Assembly (NCBI GenBank): GCA_024226935.1
Contig: JAAELK010000423.1
Span: 1-64,000 of the forward strand
Reading direction: 5' to 3'
From: Desulfobacteraceae bacterium
GTDB lineage: Bacteria > Desulfobacterota > Desulfobacteria > Desulfobacterales > Desulfobacteraceae
DNA length: 64,000 nucleotides
The notes under the pieces are model-generated. The model worked only from the letters and a program-made list of their open reading frames with translations, did not search any database and had not been told where the DNA came from. The position numbers and the translations under genes are program-made. Every line of letters starts with the position of its first letter. Position 1 is the first letter of the stretch. Below are positions 9,681 to 18,683 of the stretch, piece after piece.

Positions 9681-10874
9681 ATGTTTTTAAATTTTTTTTA
9701 TACACTCAAGGAAGTTGGAATTCCGGTCTCTCCCACCTCTTTTCTTATATTACAAAAGGCATTGCATCAGGGAAATATCAGTAGTCTGGATGAATTTTAC
9801 ACCTGTGCCCGGGCCATTCTTGTTAAGAGTGAAAAATATTTTGATCTCTATGATCAGGTTTTTGCCCATCATTTTGACGGGGTTCCCCTGCCAGAAGATG
9901 GTGGCTTTGAAATTGATGAGATTGCCAGGGGTATGTTGGATGAATGGCTGAAAAATCCTGAACAATTGGCCGATGCCCTTGGAATAGATGAAAAAGAACT
10001 TAACAAGATGTCACCGGATGAATTGATTGAGTATTTTAAGAAACGCCTTAAGGATCAGGACGGGCGCCATGACGGTGGGGGCAAATGGATCGGTACAGGG
10101 GGATATTCTCCCGTGGGTCATTCCGGGCATCACCCCGGCGGTATGCGGGTGGGAGGAGAATCCCAGAACAAATCAGCGGTAAAGGTAGCCAATGAACGTA
10201 GATATAAGGATTATTCCACCAGGGGTCCTTTAACCCAGGCCAAGATGGGGGAGGCCTTGAAGCGATTGCGCAATCTTATCCCTGCGGGTCCCAGAGATAA
10301 AATTAATATTGATGAAACCATCAAAGAGACCCTGCGTAATGCAGGAGAGATCGAACTTATCTTTGATCGTGCATTGAAAGATAGGCTTAAGATTATTCTT
10401 GCCATTGATAACGGGGGATGGTCCATGGATCCACATATCCAGGTAGTCCAGACCCTGTTTGATTATGCAAGGTCCCAGTTTAAAGAGGTAAAAACCTATT
10501 TTTTCCATAATACTATTTATGATTATCTATGGGAAGATCCGGCCCGGTATAAAAAACCCAAAAGTATCATGGAATTTTCCCGGCTTGATCCAGATACCAG
10601 GCTCATTGTCTTGGGGGATGCCAGCATGGCACCCTATGAACTCATGGCCCATGACGGCTCTATCCATATTACACAAAGAAGTGGCCGGCCAAGTATCGAA
10701 CAATTAAAATTTTTGATTAAGACCTTTCCCCATGCGGTCTGGCTTAATCCGGTTTCGGAATCCATGTGGGGATATACCCATACCATCATGACCATATCTC
10801 AAATTTTCCCCATGTATGAGCTTTCCCTGGACGGTCTCGAAAAGGCCGTGGAAAAACTGATGTTGAAAAATTGA
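9681..10874 (+). CDS. CoxE-like VWA-domain protein
   Basis: This 397-residue soluble protein is partnered with the MoxR ATPase just upstream. The N-terminal 130 residues are helical (FYTLKEVGIPVSPTSFL, DELIEYFKKRLKDQDGRHDG). A glycine-rich linker (GGKWIGTGGYSPVGHSGHHP) follows, then a region with GPRDKINIDETIKETL and a C-terminal VWA-like fold. The metal (MIDAS) motif, normally D-x-S-x-S, appears as AIDNGGWSMDPH, so the first Ser is replaced, which may alter metal binding. Later TYFFHNTIYDYLW and LIVLGDASMAPYEL fit VWA strands. Related CoxE proteins mature metalloenzymes; here the target is not identifiable. Confidence 0.8.
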   Translation: MFLNFFYTLKEVGIPVSPTSFLILQKALHQGNISSLDEFYTCARAILVKSEKYFDLYDQVFAHHFDGVPLPEDGGFEIDEIARGMLDEWLKNPEQLADALGIDEKELNKMSPDELIEYFKKRLKDQDGRHDGGGKWIGTGGYSPVGHSGHHPGGMRVGGESQNKSAVKVANERRYKDYSTRGPLTQAKMGEALKRLRNLIPAGPRDKINIDETIKETLRNAGEIELIFDRALKDRLKIILAIDNGGWSMDPHIQVVQTLFDYARSQFKEVKTYFFHNTIYDYLWEDPARYKKPKSIMEFSRLDPDTRLIVLGDASMAPYELMAHDGSIHITQRSGRPSIEQLKFLIKTFPHAVWLNPVSESMWGYTHTIMTISQIFPMYELSLDGLEKAVEKLMLKN

Positions 10875-10907
10875 AATTTTGAGATGCGTTGTTTGGTCCG
10901 GCCCGGC

Positions 10908-11699
10908 TCAGCCCTGGGTGGGAAGGTTATAAAATTTTAAAGTGTTTTCAAAAATAGTCCGGGACAATTGATCAGGATCGGTCTGCTTTATCTGTGCCAG
11001 TTTCAGGAGGACCGATTTTACAAATGCAGGTTCATTCCGGCGGAACTTGTTTTTTTGGGGAGCCGGGGTCAGGTAAGGGGCATCGGTTTCAATCAAAATT
11101 TTGTCATCGGGGATTAAGGGGGCAATCGTGCGCAGGTATTCCCCTCTTTTTTGAAGGGTCAGAATACCGGTGATCCCGATGTGATATCCCAGATCCAGGT
11201 ATTTGAACATCTCGGCTTTGGTACCTGAAAAACAATGAACTACTCCTTTTCGGGTTGCGGGCCCCTCGGATTTTAAAATCTCATAAAATCTTCCATTGGA
11301 ATCGCGTTCATGGAAAATTAAGGGAAGATCCAGATCTCCGGCAAGATTGAGTTGGGAAGAAAAACAGGTTTCCTGGTCTTTTTGTGGGGAAAACATCCGG
11401 TTAAAATCAAGACCGGTTTCTCCCCAGGCTTTGATACAGGTATGCTCCTTTGCCAGATTTTTAAGGGTTTCCAGGGTTTTGGTGGAGCAATTGGAGGCAT
11501 CATGGGGATGGATTCCCACGGAGGTGATTATGCAGGGGTTGTCTCTGGCTATCTCAATTGCCCTGTGTGAGGTTGAAAGGTCAACTCCCACAATCATAAT
11601 GCCTTTTACCTGTTCTTGTGCGGCCCTGTTTATTACCTCTATAATATCATTTTCATAGACTTTGTCATCAATGTGGCAGTGGGAATCAAATAGTTTCAT
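10908..11699 (-). CDS. tatD: TatD-family metal-dependent hydrolase (DNase)
   Basis: This 263-residue TIM-barrel enzyme has the family metal ligands: FDSHCHIDD at the N-terminus, the bridging GETGLDFNR, PLIFHERDSNGRFYEIL, VVHCFSGTKAEM and the final ILIETDAPYLTP. Family members are 3'-5' exonucleases or quality-control deoxyribonucleases. Length is normal. It converges with the VWA gene with a 33-nt gap lacking a clear terminator. It is not linked to tatA despite the historical name. Confidence 0.93.
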   Translation of the reverse strand: MKLFDSHCHIDDKVYENDIIEVINRAAQEQVKGIMIVGVDLSTSHRAIEIARDNPCIITSVGIHPHDASNCSTKTLETLKNLAKEHTCIKAWGETGLDFNRMFSPQKDQETCFSSQLNLAGDLDLPLIFHERDSNGRFYEILKSEGPATRKGVVHCFSGTKAEMFKYLDLGYHIGITGILTLQKRGEYLRTIAPLIPDDKILIETDAPYLTPAPQKNKFRRNEPAFVKSVLLKLAQIKQTDPDQLSRTIFENTLKFYNLPTQG

Positions 11700-11757
11700 G
11701 CACGGTCTTACCTTTTTTTTTTCCGGTGGGTGGAGTCAGTTTCTTTTGAACATATTA

Positions 11758-11806
11758 AAGCCTTCACTGGTTGGAAGAAGCCGGGTTACGGGTACAGTGA
11801 AGGCTT
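11758..11806 (+). other. 12-bp perfect inverted repeat upstream of ftsE
   Basis: AAGCCTTCACTG (11758-11769) and CAGTGAAGGCTT (11795-11806) are perfect complements around a 25-nt GC-rich loop. It lies upstream of the predicted ftsE promoter and upstream of the tatD start, so it is not an obvious terminator of either gene. It may be a structured RNA of an unseen transcript or a protein site. Confidence 0.4.
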
Positions 11807-11836
11807 GGTGTAAGGAAAACTGTTTTGCAGCACTCC

Positions 11837-11865
11837 TTGACACGAGGGATATATATCAGTAAATT
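11837..11865 (+). promoter_or_regulatory. Sigma-70-type promoter of the ftsEX operon
   Basis: A perfect -35 TTGACA (11837-11842) and TAAATT (11860-11865) are separated by 17 bp, ending 43 nt before the ftsE ATG. Confidence 0.5.
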
Positions 11866-11908
11866 CATTATGAGTCAATTATGGTCATGATAGGCAGTAT
11901 ATAAAATT

Positions 11909-12604
11909 ATGAATGCGGACAAAAATAAAAACTCAATCATAAGGTTGTTCAATGTGAGCAAGCGCTATGGCGCCAAGCTGGCTTTGGATGATGTTTCTCT
12001 GGATGTCGAGCCCGGAGAATTTATCTTTGTTTCCGGCCCGTCGGGAGCTGGTAAATCAACTCTTTTGAGGGTTCTCTACCTTGCAGAAATGGTTTCCGAA
12101 GGTCAGATTCTTATCGATGGTATGAATCTGTCTCGGATCTCTTCGAGAAAATTGCCCTTTTTGCGGCGCAGATTTGGAATGGTGTTTCAGGATTTTAAAT
12201 TGATTCCCAGCCGAACTGTATTTGAGAATGTTGCATTGGTATTGGAGGTTGCTGGTGAAAGCCCTAATTTCATACGTAAAAAAGTGATGCAGGTGCTCAG
12301 AATCACAGGTATGGAAAAAAAGGCCAATGCCTTGCCTCTTACCCTTTCCGGCGGAGAGCAGCAACTGGTAGCCGTTGCCCGGGCCGTGGTGGGTGAACCC
12401 GCTATTATTCTGGCCGATGAACCCACGGGTAGCCTGGATGATAAGGCAGCCCAGGCCATAATGGATTTTTTGATGGAATACCATAAAAGAGGAGCTACCA
12501 TTCTTGTGGCAAGTCACAACCTCCACCTTATGGAAAGCACGGTCAGGGGGAGAAATATTGTTCTGGAAGAAGGAAAACTGAAAACAATCTCCACCATGCT
12601 CTAA
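11909..12604 (+). CDS. ftsE: Cell division ATP-binding protein FtsE
   Basis: This 231-residue ABC ATPase pairs with FtsX at the division site, where ATP hydrolysis drives activation of peptidoglycan hydrolases through a periplasmic partner. Seen: Walker [17 protein letters not shown]-loop [10 protein letters not shown] (the FtsE-typical QDF), signature [16 protein letters not shown], Walker [14 protein letters not shown] and the switch ASHN. It is the first gene of a tightly spaced division/wall operon, with ftsX 19 nt after. Confidence 0.95.
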   Translation: MNADKNKNSIIRLFNVSKRYGAKLALDDVSLDVEPGEFIFVSGPSGAGKSTLLRVLYLAEMVSEGQILIDGMNLSRISSRKLPFLRRRFGMVFQDFKLIPSRTVFENVALVLEVAGESPNFIRKKVMQVLRITGMEKKANALPLTLSGGEQQLVAVARAVVGEPAIILADEPTGSLDDKAAQAIMDFLMEYHKRGATILVASHNLHLMESTVRGRNIVLEEGKLKTISTML

Positions 12605-12623
12605 TGAAGATGAGGTCTATCCT

Positions 12624-13499
12624 ATGATTCGTTTTGTAAAAAAAGCCTTGGCAGATATCCGGTCCAACCGATTTTTAAATTTTATTACGATTATTACTAT
12701 CTCTCTTTCAATTTTGATTGTCTCAATCTTCATGCTTTTTTTTGAAAATACAAGTCGGTTTATCGAAGTCTGGAATCAGGGGGGGCGTGCCGTGATCTAC
12801 CTGGAAAAAGATTTTTTCAGGGACAGGTTGCCGGATCTTGAAGCAAAAATTCGTGGGCTGGGTGAGGTTGATGAAATGGTGTTTATTCCAAAAGCCCAGG
12901 CCCTGGATAAATTAAAAAAAGAGATGAGTTCCCGCACTCAGTTTTTTAAAACCCTTAAAACAAATCCTCTGCCGGATGCGATTGAAATTAAGATGAAAGC
13001 CCATGGCAGTTTTGAACAAATACAATCTTTTGCCCGGAAAATTGAGTCCCTGGCGTTGGTGGAAAATGTGGAGTATGGCCAGGGGTGGCTGGGTAAGTTT
13101 TTAAATATCTTTAATTTATTTAAAATAACCGGATATGCCATGTGCGGTCTTTTTTTGCTCATCGCTTTGTTTATCACGGCGAATACAGTACGTTTGGCGT
13201 TTTATTCTCGTAGGCTCGAGGTTGAGATCATGCGTCTGGTGGGTGCAACCGAGGGCTTTATTAAAATGCCGTTTTATGTGGAAGGGCTTTTACAGGGTTT
13301 TTTGGGCGGGGTGGTGGGGCTTGTGATCCTTCTATGCGGGTACCTGGCCATTGCATCGGGTATTGCAGAAAACCTGGTTACTTATGTTCACATCGATATC
13401 CAGTTTCTTTCTGTAAGAGCCATTCTAATTATCCTTTTTTCCAGTACATTTTTAGGTTGGTTCGGATGTTATTTGTCTTTAAAACAAATTTTAAAGTAA
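12624..13499 (+). CDS. ftsX: Cell division protein FtsX
   Basis: This 291-residue membrane subunit has four predicted helices: one at residues 18-40 (FITIITISLSILIVSIFMLF), then a periplasmic domain (FIEVWNQ to about residue 155) that contacts the hydrolase activator, then three near the C-terminus (YAMCGLFLLIALFITANTV, LLQGFLGGVVGLVILLC, ILIILFSSTFLGWFGCYLSL). The conserved NTVRLAFYSRRLEVEIMRLVGAT cytoplasmic loop contacts FtsE. The 3' end overlaps the envC-like gene by 34 nt. Confidence 0.95.
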   Translation: MIRFVKKALADIRSNRFLNFITIITISLSILIVSIFMLFFENTSRFIEVWNQGGRAVIYLEKDFFRDRLPDLEAKIRGLGEVDEMVFIPKAQALDKLKKEMSSRTQFFKTLKTNPLPDAIEIKMKAHGSFEQIQSFARKIESLALVENVEYGQGWLGKFLNIFNLFKITGYAMCGLFLLIALFITANTVRLAFYSRRLEVEIMRLVGATEGFIKMPFYVEGLLQGFLGGVVGLVILLCGYLAIASGIAENLVTYVHIDIQFLSVRAILIILFSSTFLGWFGCYLSLKQILK

Positions 13500-14911
13500 A
13501 CAAAATCAAAATCGGGCTTTGTCTCCTTTTGGGATGCCTTATTCTTTTGATTGCGGATAGTTCTCTGGCCGATAATCGGGTTTTGTTCAAAGGGATTGTA
13601 AAATCTTTTAAACTTAATGTCAGAGCAGAACCATCCGAGTTTTCCACTGTGGTGAGGGTCATTGAAAAAGGTGGGCAAGTGGATATCATCGAGGAAGGAG
13701 ACGGGGTAGGCGGCTGGTTGACCGTGATATTCCAGGGTAAAAAAGGGTATATACGAAATAGACCCAGGTATATCTCTTTGGTGCCTGTGGGCAAAAGTAT
13801 TAAAACCAAATCCGGTTTGAAAAAAAATAAAAGAAAACAATTGGTGATTGCTTCCAAGATTGCTGCCCAGGAAAAGATTTCCACGGAAGAAAAAAAAGTT
13901 GCGGCCTTTTTCAAAAAAGAGATGAAGGTTATTGAGGGGTTAAATGCAATTGATTATGGCCTGAACCAGGCGCGTTTGAGATCCAGGGCCTTGTCCCAGG
14001 AGGTAAAGGATCTGGAAATAAAAAATGCAAAGATTCATGAATCCAGGACAACTTTGAAGGCCCAGATAGATAAAGAGCAGGTTTATGCCGGCCAGCGGCT
14101 CAATGCCCTGTATCGGATGGGCATGATCGGTCGTTTGGATATTGTGGGAGAGTCGTCTTCCGTCTTTGACTTTTTTTTAACCCAGAACGCCATGAAACAA
14201 GTGATTAACTCCGATTTACAGATTCTTGAACAGCAAGCCCGGGACCTTAAAAAGCTGAGCCGCATGGAAGTTAAATTGAGTCAACAGGTGAAAGAAAAGA
14301 TTGATCTTGAAGCGGAATTGAATTTTCAGATCAGGATTAAGGAAAAGGAAACAAGTAAAAAGGAAGCGATTTTATACGAGGTTCAAGGGAAGAAAAAATT
14401 GGCCCAGGCTGTATTGGCATCATTAAAAGTATCGGCCAGAGATCTTGATGAAAGATTGAATCTCATGAACAAAAAAGGGCAGCTTTTCATTGATGATTCC
14501 TCTTTTTTACGTCAAAAAGGGCGGTTGCAGATTCCGGTTAAAGGGAAGATTGTGTCAAAGTTCGGACCTTCAAAGAACGGGGATTACAAAGCCTTCACTT
14601 TTCAAAGCGGAATTGATATAAAAGCGGAAAGAGGAGAGCCTGTCCGGTCTGTTTTTAAGGGTGAAGTGATGTTTGCCCAATGGCTCAAAGGGTATGGGAA
14701 CTTGATGATTATTAATCATGGAGATAATTATTATACTCTTTATGCCCATGTAGAAGAAATTTTTAAGAAAAAGGGTGAGATAGTTGATACTGGTGAAGTG
14801 ATTGCTACTGCCGGAGATACCGGGTCCGTTAAGGGGTTGCTTCTTCATTTTGAGGTCAGGCACCATGGGAAACCCATTAACCCCTTGCCATGGATAAGAA
14901 AAGGAGCTTGA
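13466..14911 (+). CDS. envC: EnvC-like murein hydrolase activator (SH3, coiled coil, degenerate LytM)
   Basis: This 481-residue periplasmic protein starts at the ATG at 13466, giving a signal peptide (KIKIGLCLLLGCLILLIADSSLA); a longer in-frame start at 13334 lies inside ftsX and lacks a signal. Domains: SH3-like (FKLNVRAEPSEFSTVV), a long coiled coil (about residues 130-330), and a C-terminal LytM/M23 fold. The M23 metal site is incomplete: the first His is Gln (FQSGIDIKA), Asp is kept, YAHVEE keeps its His, and the HxH is LLH (LLLHFEVRHHG). Such loss fits non-catalytic EnvC activators, which switch on amidases under FtsEX control. An N-terminal SH3 is absent from the Escherichia coli protein. 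Confidence 0.82.
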   Translation: MLFVFKTNFKVNKIKIGLCLLLGCLILLIADSSLADNRVLFKGIVKSFKLNVRAEPSEFSTVVRVIEKGGQVDIIEEGDGVGGWLTVIFQGKKGYIRNRPRYISLVPVGKSIKTKSGLKKNKRKQLVIASKIAAQEKISTEEKKVAAFFKKEMKVIEGLNAIDYGLNQARLRSRALSQEVKDLEIKNAKIHESRTTLKAQIDKEQVYAGQRLNALYRMGMIGRLDIVGESSSVFDFFLTQNAMKQVINSDLQILEQQARDLKKLSRMEVKLSQQVKEKIDLEAELNFQIRIKEKETSKKEAILYEVQGKKKLAQAVLASLKVSARDLDERLNLMNKKGQLFIDDSSFLRQKGRLQIPVKGKIVSKFGPSKNGDYKAFTFQSGIDIKAERGEPVRSVFKGEVMFAQWLKGYGNLMIINHGDNYYTLYAHVEEIFKKKGEIVDTGEVIATAGDTGSVKGLLLHFEVRHHGKPINPLPWIRKGA

Positions 14912-14915
14912 ATAT

Positions 14916-16253
14916 ATGAAATATCAGTTTTCCGAAGTCACAAAGCATTGGATATCAATAATAGCTGTTTCTCTGGTCCTTATTTTGATGACAGGATCTT
15001 TTACCCGGGTTCAGGCGGATGATGAAAAGACCTATAAAACCTTGAAGCTTTTTACCGAGGTTTTGGAAGAACTGGAAAAAAACTATGTGGATAAAGTGGA
15101 TGCCGATACGCTTATCCATAACGCTATTAAGGGTATGGTGGGAAATCTGGACCCCCACTCAAGCTTTATGCCTCCGGAAGCTTTTGATGATCTCCAGGAT
15201 GATACCAAGGGAGAATTTTCCGGTATTGGTATAGTGATCACCATGAAAGAGGGGATTTTGACCGTGGTCTCTCCCATTGAGGGTACTCCGGCCTATAAAG
15301 CCGGTATTAAGGCAGGGGACATCATTATTAAAATAGATGGCCTGTCCACAAAAGACATGGCCCTGTGGGAGGCCGTGGGCAAGATGAGGGGGCCTCGGCA
15401 TAAGGAAACCTTGATCACCGTGGTCAGGCGGGGAGATGCTGCCCCCCTGGAATTTCTCCTGAAACGGGACATGATCCCCATGACCAGTGTGAGGTCTGCT
15501 GTTTTGAAGCCCGGTTATGGATATATCAGGATCACTAATTTTCGGATGAATACCCTGGATGACATGGAAAAACATTTGAAAAAATTTGAAACAAAAGATG
15601 GCGGGTTAAAGGGCCTTATTATTGATCTGAGGGATAATCCCGGCGGTCTTCTGGACCAGGCCATTAAAGTCAGTGATCTGTTTTTGGACCATGGCAGTAT
15701 TGTTTCCATCAAGGGTCGTCTGGAAGAAAACACCCAGGTGTTTGATGCCCACCCCGATAAAGAGGACCGGAACTATCCCGTTGTTGTTCTGATTAACGGG
15801 GGGTCAGCGTCGGCATCTGAAATTGTGGCAGGTGCTCTTCAGGATCATTCCAGGGCTCTTATCCTCGGTACTGCCTCCTTTGGAAAGGGTTCGGTCCAGA
15901 CCGTTCATCCCCTCAAGGATGGATTTGGCATTAAATACACCATTGCACGTTATTATACTCCCAATGGACGTTCTATTCAGGCCAAGGGGATCCAGCCCGA
16001 TATAGAAGTGCCATTTGCATTACTTCCGATAAAAGAAAAAAAAGTTTCTGTTTTTGACAGGATGATGAAGGAAAAAGATTTGAAGAATAGTCTGAAACCC
16101 GAAGGAAGTGCCCGGGGAAAATCTGAGAAGAAAAAATCTGGAAAAAGTCAGCAAATTTTAGATAGTGAACAACTTGGGCGGGATGCCCAGGTAAAAAGAG
16201 CTCTTGATATTCTGGTGAGCTATGGAGTGTTTAGTAAATTAAATGGTAGTTAA
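14916..16253 (+). CDS. ctpA: Carboxy-terminal processing peptidase, S41 family
   Basis: This 445-residue periplasmic serine protease has a signal/anchor helix at about residues 12-32. The N-terminal lid has LDPHSSFMPPEAF, the PDZ domain GIGIVITMKEGILTVVSP..AGIKAGDIIIKIDG, and the catalytic part LIIDLRDNPGGLL, the Ser in NGGSASASEIVAGALQ and the Lys in FGKGSVQTVHPL (Ser-Lys dyad). CtpA-type proteases degrade or process envelope proteins, including peptidoglycan hydrolases. The start is 4 nt after envC and the end overlaps the next gene by 11 nt, so co-translation is likely. Confidence 0.93.
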   Translation: MKYQFSEVTKHWISIIAVSLVLILMTGSFTRVQADDEKTYKTLKLFTEVLEELEKNYVDKVDADTLIHNAIKGMVGNLDPHSSFMPPEAFDDLQDDTKGEFSGIGIVITMKEGILTVVSPIEGTPAYKAGIKAGDIIIKIDGLSTKDMALWEAVGKMRGPRHKETLITVVRRGDAAPLEFLLKRDMIPMTSVRSAVLKPGYGYIRITNFRMNTLDDMEKHLKKFETKDGGLKGLIIDLRDNPGGLLDQAIKVSDLFLDHGSIVSIKGRLEENTQVFDAHPDKEDRNYPVVVLINGGSASASEIVAGALQDHSRALILGTASFGKGSVQTVHPLKDGFGIKYTIARYYTPNGRSIQAKGIQPDIEVPFALLPIKEKKVSVFDRMMKEKDLKNSLKPEGSARGKSEKKKSGKSQQILDSEQLGRDAQVKRALDILVSYGVFSKLNGS

Positions 16254-17376
16254 AAAAAAGAGAGGAGTCCGGGGGAAATCTTTGGTTCCCCAAAAAAAGA
16301 CACCACAAAAAAAAGCATCAGGAAAAAAGGCAGGGGCCGGAAAACAAAAAAAAAAGGATCTTGGTAAAGAGTTGAAAAAGGTCTTTTTGGGTATAGCTGT
16401 TCTGATAGCTATCTGTTTGACTCTGGCTATGATAGCGGATATATTTATTTTCTCCGGACTAAGAAGACCCGGTCAACAATATTCTAAATCCCATATTTCC
16501 CAAAAAAATAAAAACTCCCATATAAGATTTAAAAAAAATAAAAACCATATATCTCCGGTGGTTGAAGGGGGAGGCGATGTCCAGAATATAAAACCCTCCA
16601 TGGCGCTTATGGAAAAATCCCAGGGGGCTATTTTATATGAGATTTTTGAGGATCTGGATCATGGGCAGTTGAAAAAAAAGTCGAGGGTTTCAAAGGCAGC
16701 CGGTGATATTCCCCGGATAGCCATTATCATTGATGATATCGGTTATGCCAGGCGGATAGCAATGGACTTGTACCAGCTGGATTTAAATTTTACCTTTTCT
16801 GTGCTTCCCTTTTCCCCATTCGGGGCTTCCATTGCCAATAAGCTTTCTGCCAGGGGGGCACAACTTATGCTGCATCTGCCGATGGAACCGGCTCAATACC
16901 CCCAGGTAAATCCAGGCCCCGGTGCCTTATTATCCTCAATGACGCCGGACATGCTTTTGGATCAGCTTCGGAAAGATTTAAAAGATGTGCCTGGTGTTGT
17001 CGGAGTCAATAATCACATGGGATCTGAATTGACAGCCGATTCAGATAAAATGCATCAGATTTTCACTATTTTAAAAAAAGAAGAGTTGTTTTTTATCGAT
17101 TCCAGAACATCTCCCCTGTCCCAGGGTGAGGCATCTGCCCGACTGTTTGAGCTTAAGTTTGCCCAGCGGGATGTCTTTTTAGATAATGTTCAAACCGTTG
17201 CCTATATCACGGGACAATTGGAGAGTCTTGTTAAAATTGCCTTAAAGCACGGGAGTGCTATTGGTATTGGTCATCCCTATGAGGCTACTCTTGAGGCCTT
17301 GAAGATCGAACTGCCCAAGCTGAAAGGCAAAATTCGTATTGTACCGGCCAGCCAGTTGGTCTCCATTATAGAGTAG
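16243..17376 (+). CDS. Divergent polysaccharide deacetylase family protein
   Basis: This 377-residue protein has a very basic cytoplasmic N-terminus (residues 1-48, rich in K), one membrane helix (FLGIAVLIAICLTLAMIADIFIF) and a periplasmic divergent polysaccharide deacetylase domain. Landmarks: PRIAIIIDDIGYARR, LNFTFSVLPFSPFG, QLMLHLPMEP, GVVGVNNHMGSELTAD, FFIDSRTSP and AIGIGHPYEATLEAL. The family (yibQ in E. coli) is known as a neighbour of envC, and the same linkage holds here. It may act on glycan in the wall, but no activity is established. Confidence 0.88.
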   Translation: MVVKKKRGVRGKSLVPQKKTPQKKASGKKAGAGKQKKKDLGKELKKVFLGIAVLIAICLTLAMIADIFIFSGLRRPGQQYSKSHISQKNKNSHIRFKKNKNHISPVVEGGGDVQNIKPSMALMEKSQGAILYEIFEDLDHGQLKKKSRVSKAAGDIPRIAIIIDDIGYARRIAMDLYQLDLNFTFSVLPFSPFGASIANKLSARGAQLMLHLPMEPAQYPQVNPGPGALLSSMTPDMLLDQLRKDLKDVPGVVGVNNHMGSELTADSDKMHQIFTILKKEELFFIDSRTSPLSQGEASARLFELKFAQRDVFLDNVQTVAYITGQLESLVKIALKHGSAIGIGHPYEATLEALKIELPKLKGKIRIVPASQLVSIIE

Positions 17377-17403
17377 TAACCCCCAGTCACATTGGAAAAA
17401 AAA

Positions 17404-18486
17404 ATGCAAAAAAAATATGTCGGCCTGCGCTTGATTTGTCAGGTTCTGTTTTTAATTACCACCTTGTTTATCGGGTATAAATTTTATCAATTTGCAGCTG
17501 TGCTTTCGCAGGGAGTGATACCTATTACCCAGCGGCCGCCGGGAGTAGAGGCTTTTTTACCCATTGCAGCCCTTACTAGTCTGAAATATTTTTTTATAAA
17601 TTATGTTGTTGACCCTATTCATCCTTCTGGATTATTGATTTTTCTTTTCATCGTTTTGACAGCATTTTTAGTGAAAAAAAGTTTTTGTTCCTGGGTTTGT
17701 CCCATTGGTTTTCTGTCGGAAATTTTGAGTAAATTGCATTCTAAATTATTTAAAAAAGGATTCCGGATTTACCCTGGGATCGATTTTGTTTTACGGAGTT
17801 TTAAATATTTTTTGCTTGCCTTTTTTTTGTTTGCTATCTTCTATACGATGAATCCCATGGTCCTGAAACAATTTATCTTCAGCTCCTATAATATTGTCGC
17901 CGATATCAAAATGCTTAAATTTTTTACCGACATTTCCGTCACGGTTCTTGTGAGTATTGTGTTCCTGGTGATGATGTCCATAATTATTCGGTATTTCTGG
18001 TGTCGGTATCTGTGTCCCTATGGTGCTCTGCTCGGGATAGTGGGTTTATTAAGCCCCTTTAAGGTCCGGCGAGATTTTTCCACCTGTACTGCCTGTAAAA
18101 AATGTGACCGTGCCTGTCCATGTTCCATTATCGTCAGTGAAAAAAATACCATTGCTTCCGATGAATGTTTTGCCTGCGGGAAATGTGTAGATGCTTGTCC
18201 GGAAGCCGATACTCTTTTTATCAGTTTGCCCAAAAAGAAATTGAAGTTGTCGCCCCTGGCCATTGCCTGTATGATGGTGGCAATTTTTGCAGGCGGATCT
18301 TTTCTGGCCAGGAGTGCAGGACTTTGGCACAATGGGGTAACCAATCAGGCTTATCTGACGGCCATGCTTGAAAATAATCTCATCGATGTCAATAAGGTTG
18401 CGAATATGGATACTTTTGTCAGCAATCTGGATAAGCGTGGCAAGCGTTTGCTCATGATGAAATTAATCCGGGAAAGAAAAGAATAG
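17404..18486 (+). CDS. Membrane 4Fe-4S polyferredoxin (NapH/CcoG-like)
   Basis: This 360-residue protein has about five membrane helices and two kinds of cysteine clusters. The membrane part carries the paired CSWVCPIGFLSE and CRYLCPYGALLG motifs typical of NapH/NosR/CcoG-type electron-transfer proteins. A cytoplasmic ferredoxin domain has CTACKKCDRACPCS and CFACGKCVDACPEA, sufficient for two [4Fe-4S] clusters. A TTG at 17392 is an alternative start; ATG at 17404 is preferred because of the GGAAAA spacing. It probably moves electrons from quinol or reduced ferredoxin across the membrane; the partner is not visible. Confidence 0.82.
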   Translation: MQKKYVGLRLICQVLFLITTLFIGYKFYQFAAVLSQGVIPITQRPPGVEAFLPIAALTSLKYFFINYVVDPIHPSGLLIFLFIVLTAFLVKKSFCSWVCPIGFLSEILSKLHSKLFKKGFRIYPGIDFVLRSFKYFLLAFFLFAIFYTMNPMVLKQFIFSSYNIVADIKMLKFFTDISVTVLVSIVFLVMMSIIIRYFWCRYLCPYGALLGIVGLLSPFKVRRDFSTCTACKKCDRACPCSIIVSEKNTIASDECFACGKCVDACPEADTLFISLPKKKLKLSPLAIACMMVAIFAGGSFLARSAGLWHNGVTNQAYLTAMLENNLIDVNKVANMDTFVSNLDKRGKRLLMMKLIRERKE

Positions 18487-18683
18487 TTATCTTTTCCGGT
18501 TAAAAAAAATATCAACCTCATGATTTCTTCATAATAGCGATGTTATGATACCAACCAATATAAAAAGATATTTAAAAATATGAATTATAAAGAACCCCCC
18601 AATTTTATGGAATACCTGATCAGTGGCTGTCATGGTTGGCAGCCGTCTTTTTTATCCACGGCATTTGTGAAGGAAGCTGTCCT

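Noticed and set aside
11758-11806. Riboswitch (cobalamin or molybdenum cofactor) interpretation of the inverted repeat
   Set aside because: No conserved core of those riboswitches was seen and the genes do not fit.
13334-13465. Longer start for the EnvC-like protein
   Set aside because: It would lie inside ftsX, has no signal peptide, and the ATG at 13466 yields a proper one.
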